A stretch of 64,000 bases of DNA. It comes from Nocardia panacis. Lineage in GTDB: Bacteria; Actinomycetota; Actinomycetes; Mycobacteriales; Mycobacteriaceae. The position numbers were made by a program, and so were the translations under genes. The notes beneath the pieces were generated by a model. It was not told where the DNA came from. It was given only the letters and a program-made list of their open reading frames with translations, and did not search any database. This document shows, piece after piece, positions 45,655 through 54,563 of the stretch. The stretch covers positions 744,001-808,000 of the forward strand of contig NZ_QZFU01000016.1 of NCBI RefSeq assembly GCF_003598715.1, given 5' to 3'. Position 1 is the stretch's first letter; each line of letters starts with the position of its first letter.

Positions 45655-46799
45655 CGGGGCCGGGTGTGGATACTGTCCGCATGGTCGAGCGTGCGCCGGG
45701 ACCGACGGGGCTGACCAGGCTGGTGCGCCTGGTCGGCCTCGTCGGCACGCTCAGTTTTCTGCGCCACACCGATCTGAGTGTGGTCGTCCTGGTGCTGGTC
45801 GGTGCGGGCGCGGCGGCGTGGCTGGTGTGGGCGGTGATCCCGGCGCGGTGGCCCGGAATCGATCACGGGGCGCTGGTGGTGCTGGTGCTCTGCGGCGGGG
45901 CCACCGTCGCCCAATTCGACGGATCGGCGGCCATGGCGCTGGTCGCGGTCTTCGTGGCCTTGGCCGTACAGCGATATTCGATCCAATTCGGTGCGGTGAT
46001 CGCGGTTTTGGCGGCCGTCGCTGTCAGCGGTTCCGCACTGGTCGCGGGGATGTCGTTGCCCAAACTGCTCGGAATACTCGGGGGCGTGGCCGTGGTTTCC
46101 CTACTTGCCCTGAGCCGTAGGCAGTTTCGGGTCACCGCCGAACAGAACCGACTGCTGGTGGCGCAGAGCAGGCAGATTCGCGACGAGCGTGATCGGGCGG
46201 CGGCGCTGGCCGAACGCGGCCGCATCGCACGCGAGGTCCACGACGTTCTCGCCCACACCCTGGGCGGTCTGGTGCTGCAACTCGACGCGGCCGACGCCCT
46301 GCTGGAGGCGTGCCAGACCGGACGTGCCGCCGAAAAGGTGCGCTCCTCCAGGGAATTGGCCGCCGCCGGACTCGCCGACGCGCGCCGCGTGGTCGGCGCG
46401 CTACGCGCCGAGAGCATCGATCTGTCCACCGAACTGGAAGCTCTCGCCGCGCAACACCGCGACTCCGGTGGTCGGGCGCGACTCCGAATCGAAGGCTCCA
46501 CCGACCATCTCGGCGAACAACTCGCCCTGGCGCTGCAGCGCGCCGCCCAGGAATCCCTCACCAATGCTCGAAAGCACGCCCCCGACACGGAGGTGACGCT
46601 GCACTTGCTCATCACCCCCGAAACGGTCGCGCTAACCGCGACCAACTCACTGCCCAACCGGACCGGACTGCTCTCGGCCACCGGACTCGGCGCCGGACTG
46701 CTGGGTATGCGCGAACGCATCGGCGCCTTGGGCGGCACTGTCGACGCCGGAAAGGTGGGTGACACATGGTCGGTGCGCGTCTCGGTCCCGCGCCGATGA
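45651..46799 (+). CDS. Sensor histidine kinase (NarL/LiaS-type)
   Basis: The 382-residue kinase has about five membrane helices (30-155) with no large extracytoplasmic domain. The HisKA_3 dimerisation region contains EVHDVLAHTLGGLVLQLD with phospho-accepting His197. A HATPase domain ends with LGAGLLGMRERIGALGG. It autophosphorylates and passes phosphate to the regulator encoded 76 bp downstream. Lack of a sensor loop suggests it detects an intramembrane or envelope signal. GTG at 45651 overlaps the upstream stop; ATG at 45681 is an alternative. Confidence 0.9.
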   Translation: MTGPGVDTVRMVERAPGPTGLTRLVRLVGLVGTLSFLRHTDLSVVVLVLVGAGAAAWLVWAVIPARWPGIDHGALVVLVLCGGATVAQFDGSAAMALVAVFVALAVQRYSIQFGAVIAVLAAVAVSGSALVAGMSLPKLLGILGGVAVVSLLALSRRQFRVTAEQNRLLVAQSRQIRDERDRAAALAERGRIAREVHDVLAHTLGGLVLQLDAADALLEACQTGRAAEKVRSSRELAAAGLADARRVVGALRAESIDLSTELEALAAQHRDSGGRARLRIEGSTDHLGEQLALALQRAAQESLTNARKHAPDTEVTLHLLITPETVALTATNSLPNRTGLLSATGLGAGLLGMRERIGALGGTVDAGKVGDTWSVRVSVPRR

Positions 46800-46875
46800 G
46801 CATTCCGCCCGCTTCCGCCGCGCCTGCGAAGGTCGACCCCGGAATTCCTCGGATGCCGGAAAGGAGCGCGGCGAG

Positions 46876-47532
46876 GTGAGTGATGGTGCGGGGCAGCGGA
46901 TTACGGTGGTGGTCGCCGACGATCAGACCATCGTTCGGGAGGGATTGACCACCGTTCTCTCGTTGCTGCCCGATATCGAGGTCGTCGGCGAGGCCGCCGA
47001 TGGCGCCGCGGCGGTGGAGTTGGTGGCGCGGCACGCGCCGAATGTGGTGCTGATGGATTTGCGCATGCCGGTGCTGGACGGTGTCGCGGCAACGGCGGCG
47101 ATCGCGGCCGCACACCCCGAGACGGCAGTCCTGGTTCTGACAACCTACGCCGACGACGAATCCATCGCGGGCGCCCTACGGGCAGGAGCTCGCGGCTACC
47201 TGACCAAGGATGCGGGACGCCGCGAAATCGCCACGGCGATAAGGGCTGTCGCAGGCGGTCAAGCAACCTTCGCCGCCGAGGTCGGGCAACGACTGGTCGC
47301 CGCCCTCTCCGCCCAGCCCGCCACCCCTAGCGCAGTCGAATTCGGACTCAGCACAAGAGAACTCGACGTTCTGTCGCTAATTGCCAAGGGCCGCAACAAT
47401 TCCGAAATCGCAAAGGAACTATTCATCGGCGTAAGCACCGTCAAGAGCCACGTCAATTCACTGTTCGCCAAGCTCCAAGTCCGTGACCGCGCCCAAGCAA
47501 TAACCCAAGCCCACCGAATGGGCCTCGGCTGA
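46876..47532 (+). CDS. LuxR/NarL-type response regulator
   Basis: The 218-residue regulator has a receiver domain with acidic pair DD at 15-16, phospho-acceptor Asp61 in VVLMDLRMPVLDG and a conserved Thr/Lys pair in VLTTYAD and YLTKDAG. The C-terminal LuxR helix-turn-helix reads LSTRELDVLSLIAKGRNNSE and IGVSTVKSHVNSLFAKLQV. It pairs with the upstream kinase. GTG at 46876 has AAGGAG nine bases upstream. Targets unknown; the operon with a DUF1453-like protein and the nearby GT87 suggests envelope stress. Confidence 0.92.
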   Translation: MSDGAGQRITVVVADDQTIVREGLTTVLSLLPDIEVVGEAADGAAAVELVARHAPNVVLMDLRMPVLDGVAATAAIAAAHPETAVLVLTTYADDESIAGALRAGARGYLTKDAGRREIATAIRAVAGGQATFAAEVGQRLVAALSAQPATPSAVEFGLSTRELDVLSLIAKGRNNSEIAKELFIGVSTVKSHVNSLFAKLQVRDRAQAITQAHRMGLG

Positions 47533-47596
47533 CCCTCACCTCAACGGCGGATCGGGAAGCGCCGCACCGCAATCGCGACTTTCGCAGGCACCACCT

Positions 47597-47717
47597 GCGG
47601 TGGCGAAGCCGACCTGATCGTCGGCAAACACCGAAACGGTCCCACCGCCACCATCACCGTCGCCCACCAACCCCACCTGAGCCGCTTCGTGGACATGGCC
47701 CGAGGCCGAAATCTCAG
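47597..47717 (+). pseudogene. Duplicate of the 3' end of dnaB, inverted relative to dnaB
   Basis: The plus strand encodes GGEADLIVGKHRNGPTATIT then VAHQPHLSRFVDMARG, identical to the last residues of DnaB except Leu to Pro, and the stop codon is lost. Nucleotide identity to the dnaB 3' end (about 38861-38981, minus strand) is roughly 95% over about 110 bp and fades on both sides. There is no start or helicase core, so it is a fragment. It lies just after the response regulator and points opposite to dnaB. Confidence 0.88.
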
Positions 47718-47725
47718 CCCTGGAC

Positions 47726-48109
47726 TCAGCGGTCGAGCCAACCCTGGCGGTTGCGGTCGGCAAAGTACTGGTCGTCATCTTCCTCGAAGTTCCGCTGCTG
47801 CTGGACATTTTCGGTCTCTCGCCGCGCCTTGTTCGCCTCGACGAAGGTCGAGGTCGCTTCGAAACTCGGGTCGGCGCGTAGTTCACGCATGGCGTCGTCG
47901 AACCGGGGTTGCTTGTCGAGGATCGCCGCTTGATAGGCGGCGAGGATGGTGGCCTCGTCATGGACGGTGATCGAGAGCAACCTGTTCTCGGCGTCCACTG
48001 TCACGCGAATGCCGTTGACGACGCCGACACCTCGGATCTGCTGTAGGGCTTGTTGAGCGCGTTGCACTTTCGCGCCTAGTTCATCGAAATTATTGTGCCT
48101 TATAGACAT
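47726..48109 (-). CDS. YbaB/EbfC-like protein of a type VII-associated operon
   Basis: The 127-residue protein has the YbaB-like pattern: IRHNNFDELGAKVQRAQQAL, a beta region GIRVTVDAENRLLSITVHDE and a charged helical tail. Stand-alone YbaB proteins bind DNA, but actinobacteria encode many divergent copies next to WXG100 and DUF1023 genes, where they may act as chaperones or regulators of secreted proteins. It is last in the minus-strand operon, 34 bp after the lipoprotein gene. Role is inferred from context. Confidence 0.72.
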   Translation of the reverse strand: MSIRHNNFDELGAKVQRAQQALQQIRGVGVVNGIRVTVDAENRLLSITVHDEATILAAYQAAILDKQPRFDDAMRELRADPSFEATSTFVEANKARRETENVQQQRNFEEDDDQYFADRNRQGWLDR

Positions 48110-48143
48110 TCATCGAACCTTTGTCGAATCCGGTTGCTGGGGT

Positions 48144-48704
48144 TCAGGATGCTGGTTTGATAGTTGTCGGCTGGGGCGTTGTCGCGCCCAAGCCTTCGTA
48201 CGGGAAGCACGGTGAGGCTCCCGTGACGCTCAGCCAACCATCGCCCAACTCAGAATCCCGCAGAATGAAGGAGTAGTGGTCCAGGGTGGCTAAACCGGCA
48301 ATTGTTGTGGTGGCCTCGGGATCCAGCCTCCAGCCCCAGTTTGTCCAGGTACGTTGCAACAAAGCGAAGGTGCCGGCGACCTGCCCGTGGGGGACTCCGA
48401 CTACCCAGTAGCTTGCCTGAATCTGGTGAGGACCGCGTTCCTGGTACCCGTCATAGCATGGCACCGGCCCTGCCGGTTCGAGCGGGGAACCGGGGTCAGG
48501 TCTGTCGGATTGCATCGAGAATCCGAGCCCGGTGGCGTCGGCCGTCTTCTGCAGATAACTGAATATCTGTTGACGGGCAGCTTCTTCCGTGAGTGAGTGG
48601 TCCACTGAGTTTGTCTCCTTGCGTGTGCCGCATCCGGCCGCGAGCAGCGTCATCGTCACAGTCGTCACGACAGTGAGCGCTCTGAGCCACATATTCGGCA
48701 TCAT
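48144..48704 (-). CDS. Putative lipoprotein of a type VII-associated operon
   Basis: The 186-residue protein begins with a lipoprotein signal whose lipobox is LLAAGC near residue 25, so it should be anchored outside the membrane. The mature part has HSLTEEAARQQIFSYLQKTA and VPCYDGYQERGPHQIQASYW with two conserved Cys. No enzymatic motif is seen. Its ATG overlaps the DUF1023 gene stop by four bases. Such lipoproteins recur in nocardial DUF1023/WXG operons, perhaps as immunity or accessory proteins; this is inference. Confidence 0.78.
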   Translation of the reverse strand: MMPNMWLRALTVVTTVTMTLLAAGCGTRKETNSVDHSLTEEAARQQIFSYLQKTADATGLGFSMQSDRPDPGSPLEPAGPVPCYDGYQERGPHQIQASYWVVGVPHGQVAGTFALLQRTWTNWGWRLDPEATTTIAGLATLDHYSFILRDSELGDGWLSVTGASPCFPYEGLGATTPQPTTIKPAS

Positions 48705-50323
48705 TTCATCGACGGGTTGCGGCCAGCGATGATGTCGCCGAGATTGACCAGGGACTTGCAGGGCTTGCCGTTGTTGATGTCCCAGTACTGACTGTGCGCG
48801 TCGAGGCTGTAGTCCACAACAGGGGTGGCATGACCGGGATCAGAGGCGAAGGTCTGCGCTCCGAATTCCGAGGTCATCGGGTCCGCACCATACGGTTCCA
48901 ATGCCACGGCGATGTCGATGGCATCGTTCTCCGCTTGGGTCGCAAATATACGTTTCGCCACCTGATCCTGCGGGACACCCGTCAGGTGGAAGTCAGAGGC
49001 GTGGTCGACTGTCGTACCGGGGCTGGCAACCAGCGCCACCGAATCGGCGTTGAGGGTGCGCCCGTGGGCGGCGGCATCACCGGTCAGGGTTGTGCCGTAG
49101 CTGTGGGCGACGATTGAGTTGTACGACGGAATACCGTTGTGGGTGGCCCGCAGACCATCCTGAAACCGATCGAGTGACGCCGCGCCCGCATCGGCATACT
49201 TGACGTTCGATGCGTCATCCGGATCATTATCGAACGGGTTGAGTTGCTGTCCGAGGTTCACCGGATCGGGCGGCGCGTCGTATCCGAACCAGGCGACCAC
49301 CGCGGGGTTTCCGGCACCGCTGATCATGGCGGCATCGCGCATGCGCTGGCACCGCAACATGTCACCGCCCATCTTTGCCGGCTTCGATCCTGTACCGGGC
49401 ACATACGTCGACACATGGTCGGCGGCATCGGGATTGCCGATCGCAATGGCAGTATGCGCATTGCGTCCTGTCTGGGTATCGAGCAACATCAAATACCGGT
49501 CGGGTCCGTTGACGCCGGCCGCGATGGTGCGAAGATCGTCGAGTTTACCTTTGACAGCGGGATCACCTGCTTCGGCGCGCGCCAGTTCGTCTTGGAGCTT
49601 CAACCGGTTGTAGTGGTCGCGGTCGGCTACCGGCAGACCGTCCCGGTTGCCGAGATACTGATCGTGTTGGAACAGTGCGTCTTTCTCGGCCGGGGTCAGA
49701 GTCTCCCACAATTCGCGCAACTGCTTCGGATCGGTCGGCAGTTGCCGCGGATCATCCACATAGCGTTGTATCTCGGGTCGGATCGCGACATCCGGTGTCT
49801 TCTCGTAGTTGCCGAGGAGTTGGAGATCATCGGAGATCGCGTTCGCCGCCAGGTTTTCGGTGTCGATGAATTGGGTGAGCAGGGTCTTGATGCGTGTTTG
49901 GAACCCGGCCGCGTCACTGTCGAGGTTCTGCTGGAGGGCAGCGGCGGTGACGTCGTTGCCCGGAACCTTCGGCGGGGTCACATTGCCCAGTGGGTCCACC
50001 GCCATACCCTTGGGTGGCAACTCGACGTCGAGGATACGGATCAACGCAGTCCGATAATTGTCGAGTTCGACTCCTCGAGTGGTGAAGTGGTCGGCCAGTG
50101 TGACAATCGTTTCGCTGAGATGGTTGGCGGCAAGCTTGTTCGACATCTTGCGAACCGACACCGACGCAGCGGCATCCCCCTCCCAATGGTCCATCGCGTT
50201 GTCGACCGAGCGGTTCATCTGCTCGACCGCCGCAGCGAAGGTATCGTCGTTCGACATCAGCCTGGCCGCGAAGGCCAGCATCGACCGCGGATCACAGCCC
50301 CGTACATGATCGATCGTTGTCAT
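48701..50323 (-). CDS. DUF1023 alpha/beta hydrolase with N-terminal WXG-like region
   Basis: The 540-residue protein has a helical WXG100-like N-terminal region (NRSVDNAMDHWEGDAAASVS, W47-x-G49). A long helical spacer contains YVDDPRQLPTDPKQLRELWE, and a C-terminal hydrolase carries the nucleophile elbow VAHSYGTTLTG with Ser408. The family (DUF1023) includes esterase- or protease-like proteins of mycobacteria and nocardiae that are probably exported by type VII secretion with their small partner. It overlaps both neighbours by four bases. No Sec signal is present, which agrees with type VII export. Confidence 0.85.
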   Translation of the reverse strand: MTTIDHVRGCDPRSMLAFAARLMSNDDTFAAAVEQMNRSVDNAMDHWEGDAAASVSVRKMSNKLAANHLSETIVTLADHFTTRGVELDNYRTALIRILDVELPPKGMAVDPLGNVTPPKVPGNDVTAAALQQNLDSDAAGFQTRIKTLLTQFIDTENLAANAISDDLQLLGNYEKTPDVAIRPEIQRYVDDPRQLPTDPKQLRELWETLTPAEKDALFQHDQYLGNRDGLPVADRDHYNRLKLQDELARAEAGDPAVKGKLDDLRTIAAGVNGPDRYLMLLDTQTGRNAHTAIAIGNPDAADHVSTYVPGTGSKPAKMGGDMLRCQRMRDAAMISGAGNPAVVAWFGYDAPPDPVNLGQQLNPFDNDPDDASNVKYADAGAASLDRFQDGLRATHNGIPSYNSIVAHSYGTTLTGDAAAHGRTLNADSVALVASPGTTVDHASDFHLTGVPQDQVAKRIFATQAENDAIDIAVALEPYGADPMTSEFGAQTFASDPGHATPVVDYSLDAHSQYWDINNGKPCKSLVNLGDIIAGRNPSMK

Positions 50324-50619
50324 CGGCCCTGCTCACCGGAGAGATACTTGCGCAACTGCTCGGCGAAGGCCTGATCCACTCCGTCATAGGTCAGCACGGC
50401 GGCCTTCGTCGCCTCCGACATCTGATGAAAGTTCCCGGCCATCAACCCATAGGCTTTGCCGACCGCTTCGGCGACTCGGCCGCCAAGATCCTGGATCGGC
50501 GAGTCGGGCATCACGAGCGTCGGTTCGATTCTGATCTGTTCGATCTTCTGCGCATGCCCGGCAAAATCGCTGCTGAGGCGATGCAACACGTCCAAGTCGG
50601 CCTTGAGCATATCGGCCAT
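50320..50619 (-). CDS. WXG100/EspC-like small secreted protein
   Basis: The 99-residue helical protein reads ADMLKADLDVLHRLSSDFAG at the start and GKAYGLMAGNFHQMSEATKA in the second half, the pattern of ESX-1 secretion-associated EspC/WXG100-like proteins that form helical hairpins. It probably pairs with the N-terminal WXG-like region of the downstream DUF1023 protein for type VII export. ATG at 50619 was chosen over 50652. It heads the operon. No secretion ATPase gene is present in the window, so an ESX machine elsewhere is required. Confidence 0.8.
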   Translation of the reverse strand: MADMLKADLDVLHRLSSDFAGHAQKIEQIRIEPTLVMPDSPIQDLGGRVAEAVGKAYGLMAGNFHQMSEATKAAVLTYDGVDQAFAEQLRKYLSGEQGR

Positions 50620-50761
50620 GATGAGCCCCCTAACAAGAATAGTGCATTCCACAAACGGATGCCGAACTAGCGAAACCCGTTCCCGCCCAAGACATCATCG
50701 CACAGTTGTCAGTAGCCGCAGCAACTCGCGCACGCACTCGAAACGACAGAAACCTTGCTGG

Positions 50762-51040
50762 TCAGCAGGACCTCTCGAACGGAAAGCACGGTTGCTGCGT
50801 GGCAAACGGCCGCGCAGGAACAACGGCCGACGGCACGACGGTGGTGTGGAACGGCCTGTCGGAAGACCTCACGTGGGTGAGGGTCAGCACGACCAACAGG
50901 ATGACCGCACCACCCAGAAGCGCCCCCAGTGCCCACAGGATCGGCGTGGGCGATGTACTGCGGGAGCCGTGAAAGTACGGGGACCTGCATCGACCCCGCC
51001 GGGGAGCGCGGCGGTCGGTGAAACGGCCGTACGAACCCAC
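50762..51040 (-). CDS. Small single-pass membrane protein
   Basis: A 92-residue frame has a basic N-terminus, one strong membrane helix (ILWALGALLGGAVILLVVLT, residues 35-58) and a short outer tail with two Cys ending FPFERSC. GTG at 51040 has GGGAGG seven bases upstream, which supports translation. It lies upstream of the WXG operon on the same strand and may belong to it. No family recognised. Confidence 0.5.
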   Translation of the reverse strand: MGSYGRFTDRRAPRRGRCRSPYFHGSRSTSPTPILWALGALLGGAVILLVVLTLTHVRSSDRPFHTTVVPSAVVPARPFATQQPCFPFERSC

Positions 51041-51399
51041 GCAATGCCCTCCCAACGAACGTCCGCTTCGAGAATGCTGCTGTACAGCCTCATATCCCAT
51101 GACGGAAGTATGGGGTACGAGACCGACACGATCAGCGAGTCGCGGTGTCGAAGTAGGAGCCGCCCCGAAAGCGATTGACCACAGTGGATTTCCGACGAGC
51201 GGTGATCCATTCCACTCAATAGCAGTTGTGCAGGATTTTGCCAACCATTAGGGGGCGCACCCGCATTAGGGGGAAAGCCCTAAAGGATCCGGGTTCGGGT
51301 AACGAGGGGTAGATCAGCCGCGACGTCCCCGATGACAACTTGGGCCTGCGGGGGAAATGACCCGCGGGGCTCATCCGTTGATGGAATGGGGATCTGGAC
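51041..51399. promoter_or_regulatory. Spacer with CATTAGGGGG direct repeats upstream of the cutinase gene
   Basis: This gene-free spacer holds CATTAGGGGG at 51246-51255 and 51264-51273, 18 bp apart. The second copy overlaps an inverted repeat TTAGGG-N6-CCCTAA at 51266-51283. The sites lie about 120-150 bp before the cutinase start and could bind an activator. Nothing else is recognised here. Confidence 0.35.
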
Positions 51400-53139
51400 A
51401 TGGCATTTCGCCAGTTCTTCGCGCAGCCGCGATATCGCATCGCCACCGCGCTCGGCGCGCTGACCGTTTTGGGCACGGTGGCGGGTGTCGCCGCGGTGTG
51501 GACGCCGTCCACACCGCAGGCGAGCACACCGACGCAGCTGCGCGCTTCGGTGACCGAATGCCATGACATGGTGACCATCTCGGTCGCCGGTCGCGGCGAC
51601 ACTCCGTCGGCGGCGACGACGAAACTGCTGGTCGGACCCAATGGTGAGGAGTTGCCCGCCGCGCTGTCTGGTGATCACAGCAGCCACTGGGTGGATCCGG
51701 TGGTCAACGCGCCCGCCGACCAGGTCGGTCCCGGCTCGTACGCGGCGGTGTACATCGCGTATCCGGCGAATATGGCCACCTACGAGGATTCGGTGAATGC
51801 CGGTGTCACCAATACCGAGCAGGTGATGCGGGAGATCTCCAAGGCGTGCCCGGCCACCAAATTCTCCATCGTCGGCTACAGCGAGGGCGCGGATGTGGTG
51901 CGCCGGGTCGCCATGCAGATCGGTCATCAGCAGGCCGACAAGGACGGGAAGTACGGCATCGTCGACCCGTCCGGTGTGGTGGGTGTGGTCATCCTCGCCG
52001 ACAGCGGGCGCAAGGCGGGGGAGGGGCCGTTCATCGGCGCGAAGGATCCGAATCATCCGGATGGTTTCGATCAGCGCTACCAGGACGGGACCAAACCGGT
52101 CGCCGGTCAGGGCGCGCTGCCGGGCAATAGCGGTGATTTCGGTTCGTTGAACGGTCGTATCGCCTCGTTCTGCTCCGATGGGGATCTGACCTGCTCGGCG
52201 CCGCAGAATATCTCGCTGCTGCAATTGGCGGTCAATGTCGGCAGGCAGGTCAACGCGGACGCGCTCGAGCGCGACGGCTTGAATCCGGCGACCGGCCAGG
52301 ATGTGGCGGTGACCCTCGGTCGCATCGCCATGGCCGCCTTCGCCGATATCGCCGCGCAGCCGAACTGGATGCAGAGCGACGAGACGTTCCTGCAGGTGCT
52401 GCTGCGGGTCTCGGATCCGGCCTACAAGCCGGGGCAGGCGCCGAAACCCGCGGTCAAGGCCGACGCGATCGCGCAGAACGATATGTCGCCGCTGGCCTAC
52501 CTGCCGCAGAAGGTCTTCAATGAGATCGTCGGTTTGATCGTGACGAATCAGAACACGATCCCGGTGATCCTCAGCGACCCCTATCAGCAGACCCTCGGCC
52601 CGAATGCCACCGGACATCACTTCGACTACTGGCGCGATGCCGACCCGGCCAATGGCAAGCCGCTGACCTCCGCCGAGTACGCGGCGGCCTGGCTGACCCA
52701 CCTGGCGAAGGAAGCTCAGGCGGGCAAGAAGATCGACGCCAATGCCAAACCGCAGCAGACCGATGTCGAGGCGGTGTACAAGGCGGCGGCCGACGCGTCG
52801 GCCCCGAAGGATCAGCCGAGCAAGTCCGCGACCGCCACGCCGACGGCCCCGGTTCCGGCCAAGGCCACGACTACCGGTTCGGCTCTGCCGACCACCGTAG
52901 CGCCCACCGGATCGGTCCAGCCGACCACCACGGCGCAGGCTCAGCCCACCACGACGCAGCCGGGCGGACAGCCGACGACGACGCAGGCCCAGCCGACGAC
53001 GACGGCACCGCAGTCCACCACTACTGCCCCGTCCGCCGCGCCGATCGCGACGGCCGCGCCGACGACAACCCAGGCCCGGCCGACCACGACTGAGGCCCAG
53101 CCGACCACCACCGGCGCCGCACCGACCACCACAAGGTAG
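51400..53139 (+). CDS. Secreted cutinase-family esterase with Thr/Pro-rich stalk
   Basis: The 579-residue protein has an N-terminal signal/membrane helix (ATALGALTVLGTVAGVAAVW) and a cutinase-like alpha/beta hydrolase domain with nucleophile Ser161 in FSIVGYSEGADVVRR. A C-terminal tail of about 125 residues is built from PTTT repeats. Cutinase-like proteins of mycolata hydrolyse lipid esters, including envelope lipids, outside the cell. The stalk resembles mucin-like, probably O-mannosylated spacers, but no LPXTG anchor follows. The region from residue 260 to 450 is longer than in a minimal cutinase. A strong terminator follows. Confidence 0.87.
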   Translation: MAFRQFFAQPRYRIATALGALTVLGTVAGVAAVWTPSTPQASTPTQLRASVTECHDMVTISVAGRGDTPSAATTKLLVGPNGEELPAALSGDHSSHWVDPVVNAPADQVGPGSYAAVYIAYPANMATYEDSVNAGVTNTEQVMREISKACPATKFSIVGYSEGADVVRRVAMQIGHQQADKDGKYGIVDPSGVVGVVILADSGRKAGEGPFIGAKDPNHPDGFDQRYQDGTKPVAGQGALPGNSGDFGSLNGRIASFCSDGDLTCSAPQNISLLQLAVNVGRQVNADALERDGLNPATGQDVAVTLGRIAMAAFADIAAQPNWMQSDETFLQVLLRVSDPAYKPGQAPKPAVKADAIAQNDMSPLAYLPQKVFNEIVGLIVTNQNTIPVILSDPYQQTLGPNATGHHFDYWRDADPANGKPLTSAEYAAAWLTHLAKEAQAGKKIDANAKPQQTDVEAVYKAAADASAPKDQPSKSATATPTAPVPAKATTTGSALPTTVAPTGSVQPTTTAQAQPTTTQPGGQPTTTQAQPTTTAPQSTTTAPSAAPIATAAPTTTQARPTTTEAQPTTTGAAPTTTR

Positions 53140-53152
53140 CGGCACCCCACCC

Positions 53153-53188
53153 CCGCGCACCGTCGGCCTCCCGGCCGACGGTGCGCGG
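53153..53188 (+). terminator. Cutinase gene terminator
   Basis: A perfect 16-bp GC-rich stem (53153-53168 with 53173-53188) with a 4-base loop TCCC lies 13 bp after the stop codon. It may also serve the convergent P450 gene. Confidence 0.85.
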
Positions 53189-53312
53189 TCGTCTGTCGAC
53201 CTCGCCCGGTCGAACTCCGCACGCACCGCCGATCACCTCGCGTCGGCGCACAGAACCGCCGGACGCGATGCGACCGAACAGCACGCCGAAACGCTTGACC
53301 TCTCACCGCGTT

Positions 53313-54563
53313 TCACGGCAGCGGCAAAGGCGCCGACGCCGGAAACCGCACCGGCAACCCGGTCAGCGCCCGATGAAACGGTCCGGGCCGCCACGCCAAT
53401 TCCTCGGGCCGCACCGCCAACTCCAATTCCGGTATCGCGTCGAGCAATTGGTCGATCGCGTCCTGCGCGATCAGATAGGCCATCGAACTGGCCGGGCAAA
53501 TGTGCGGGCCTGCTCCCCAGGCCAGATGCGCCCGATTCCCGGCATGGGCCCCGGTCCCGATCCGGGGATCGGTATTGCAGGCCGCCATGCTGATGACGAC
53601 CGGCTGGTGAGCGGGCAGCCAGACACCCTCGATCAGGACGGGTTGTTTGGGGAAGCTGATGCAGAAATTGGCCATGGGCGGGTCGTTGAAGAGGACCTCG
53701 TCGACGGCGTCCCTGGTGGAGAGGCTGCCGCCGAGAACGCTGCCGCCGAAGCGCTCGTCGGTGAGGATGAGCAGCAAAGTGTTGCTGATGAGGTTCTGCT
53801 GGGGTTCGATGCCCGCGCCGTAGAGGGTGGCGAGTTGGTGCACCATCTCGGTGTCGTCGAGGGCGGCCGGGTGCCGCAGCATTCTGGTGGTGACGTCCTC
53901 GCTCGGGTGGGCGCGTTTGTGCAGGGTGAGTTCCAGCAGCGCGTCGACGAGCATCTTGTTGCCGGGACCCGCGTCGACCCCTTCGAAGATGGCGGCCATC
54001 CCTTTGGCGGCGCGCGCGGCGATCTCGTCCGGACAGCCGAGCATGGCGTTGAGCACCGCGAAGGCGAGCGGAAAAGCGTACTGGCGCACCAGATCCGCCG
54101 ATCCGTCGGCGCAGAAATCGTTGATGAGGGGGATGGCGAGCCGCTCGATGGTGCCGTGCAGACCGAACAGGTCGACTCCGTCGAAGCCCGCGGTATTGGT
54201 CTGGCGGTACCGCGCGTGTTCGGGGCCTGCGTTGCGCAGGGCGTTGGGTCGCCATTGCATCATCGGCAGCACCGGGCACTCGGGCGGGATGTCGCGCTGC
54301 CAGGTGCGCGGGTCGGCCGGGAAGTGGTCCGGATCGTTGAAGATCTGGACCGCGACGTGGTAGCCGAGCACCAGCGTCGCGGGTACGCCGGGCGCCAGCT
54401 CGACGGGCGCGAGGGATCCGTAGTGGGCGCGCATCCCTCGATACGCGGTGTGCGGGTCGGCGGCGAATTCCGGGGTGTACAGGGGGACCCTGGCGACGTC
54501 GGTGTCGAAGGGCGAACTCGGTGCGACCGGGCCGGACTGGCCGGGCGCGGACGGTGACGTCAT
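53313..54563 (-). CDS. Cytochrome P450 lacking the ExxR arginine (CYP157-like)
   Basis: The 416-residue protein is a soluble bacterial P450. The heme-thiolate loop is AWGAGPHICPASS with Cys356. The I-helix reads ATLYGAGIEPQQN, where the usual Asp/Glu-Thr pair is replaced by Glu-Pro. The K-helix reads DEVLFNDPP, so ExxR becomes E289-V-L-F292 and the near-invariant Arg is missing. From memory Streptomyces CYP157 enzymes also lack ExxR. ATG at 54563 was chosen because the frame upstream is not P450-like. No ferredoxin or reductase gene adjoins it. The substrate, and even monooxygenase activity, are uncertain. Confidence 0.88.
   Translation of the reverse strand: MTSPSAPGQSGPVAPSSPFDTDVARVPLYTPEFAADPHTAYRGMRAHYGSLAPVELAPGVPATLVLGYHVAVQIFNDPDHFPADPRTWQRDIPPECPVLPMMQWRPNALRNAGPEHARYRQTNTAGFDGVDLFGLHGTIERLAIPLINDFCADGSADLVRQYAFPLAFAVLNAMLGCPDEIAARAAKGMAAIFEGVDAGPGNKMLVDALLELTLHKRAHPSEDVTTRMLRHPAALDDTEMVHQLATLYGAGIEPQQNLISNTLLLILTDERFGGSVLGGSLSTRDAVDEVLFNDPPMANFCISFPKQPVLIEGVWLPAHQPVVISMAACNTDPRIGTGAHAGNRAHLAWGAGPHICPASSMAYLIAQDAIDQLLDAIPELELAVRPEELAWRPGPFHRALTGLPVRFPASAPLPLP

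Noticed and set aside
47541..47961. Minus-strand open frames across the dnaB fragment
   Set aside because: They are antisense to the duplicated dnaB 3' end and to the YbaB-like gene and have no independent support.
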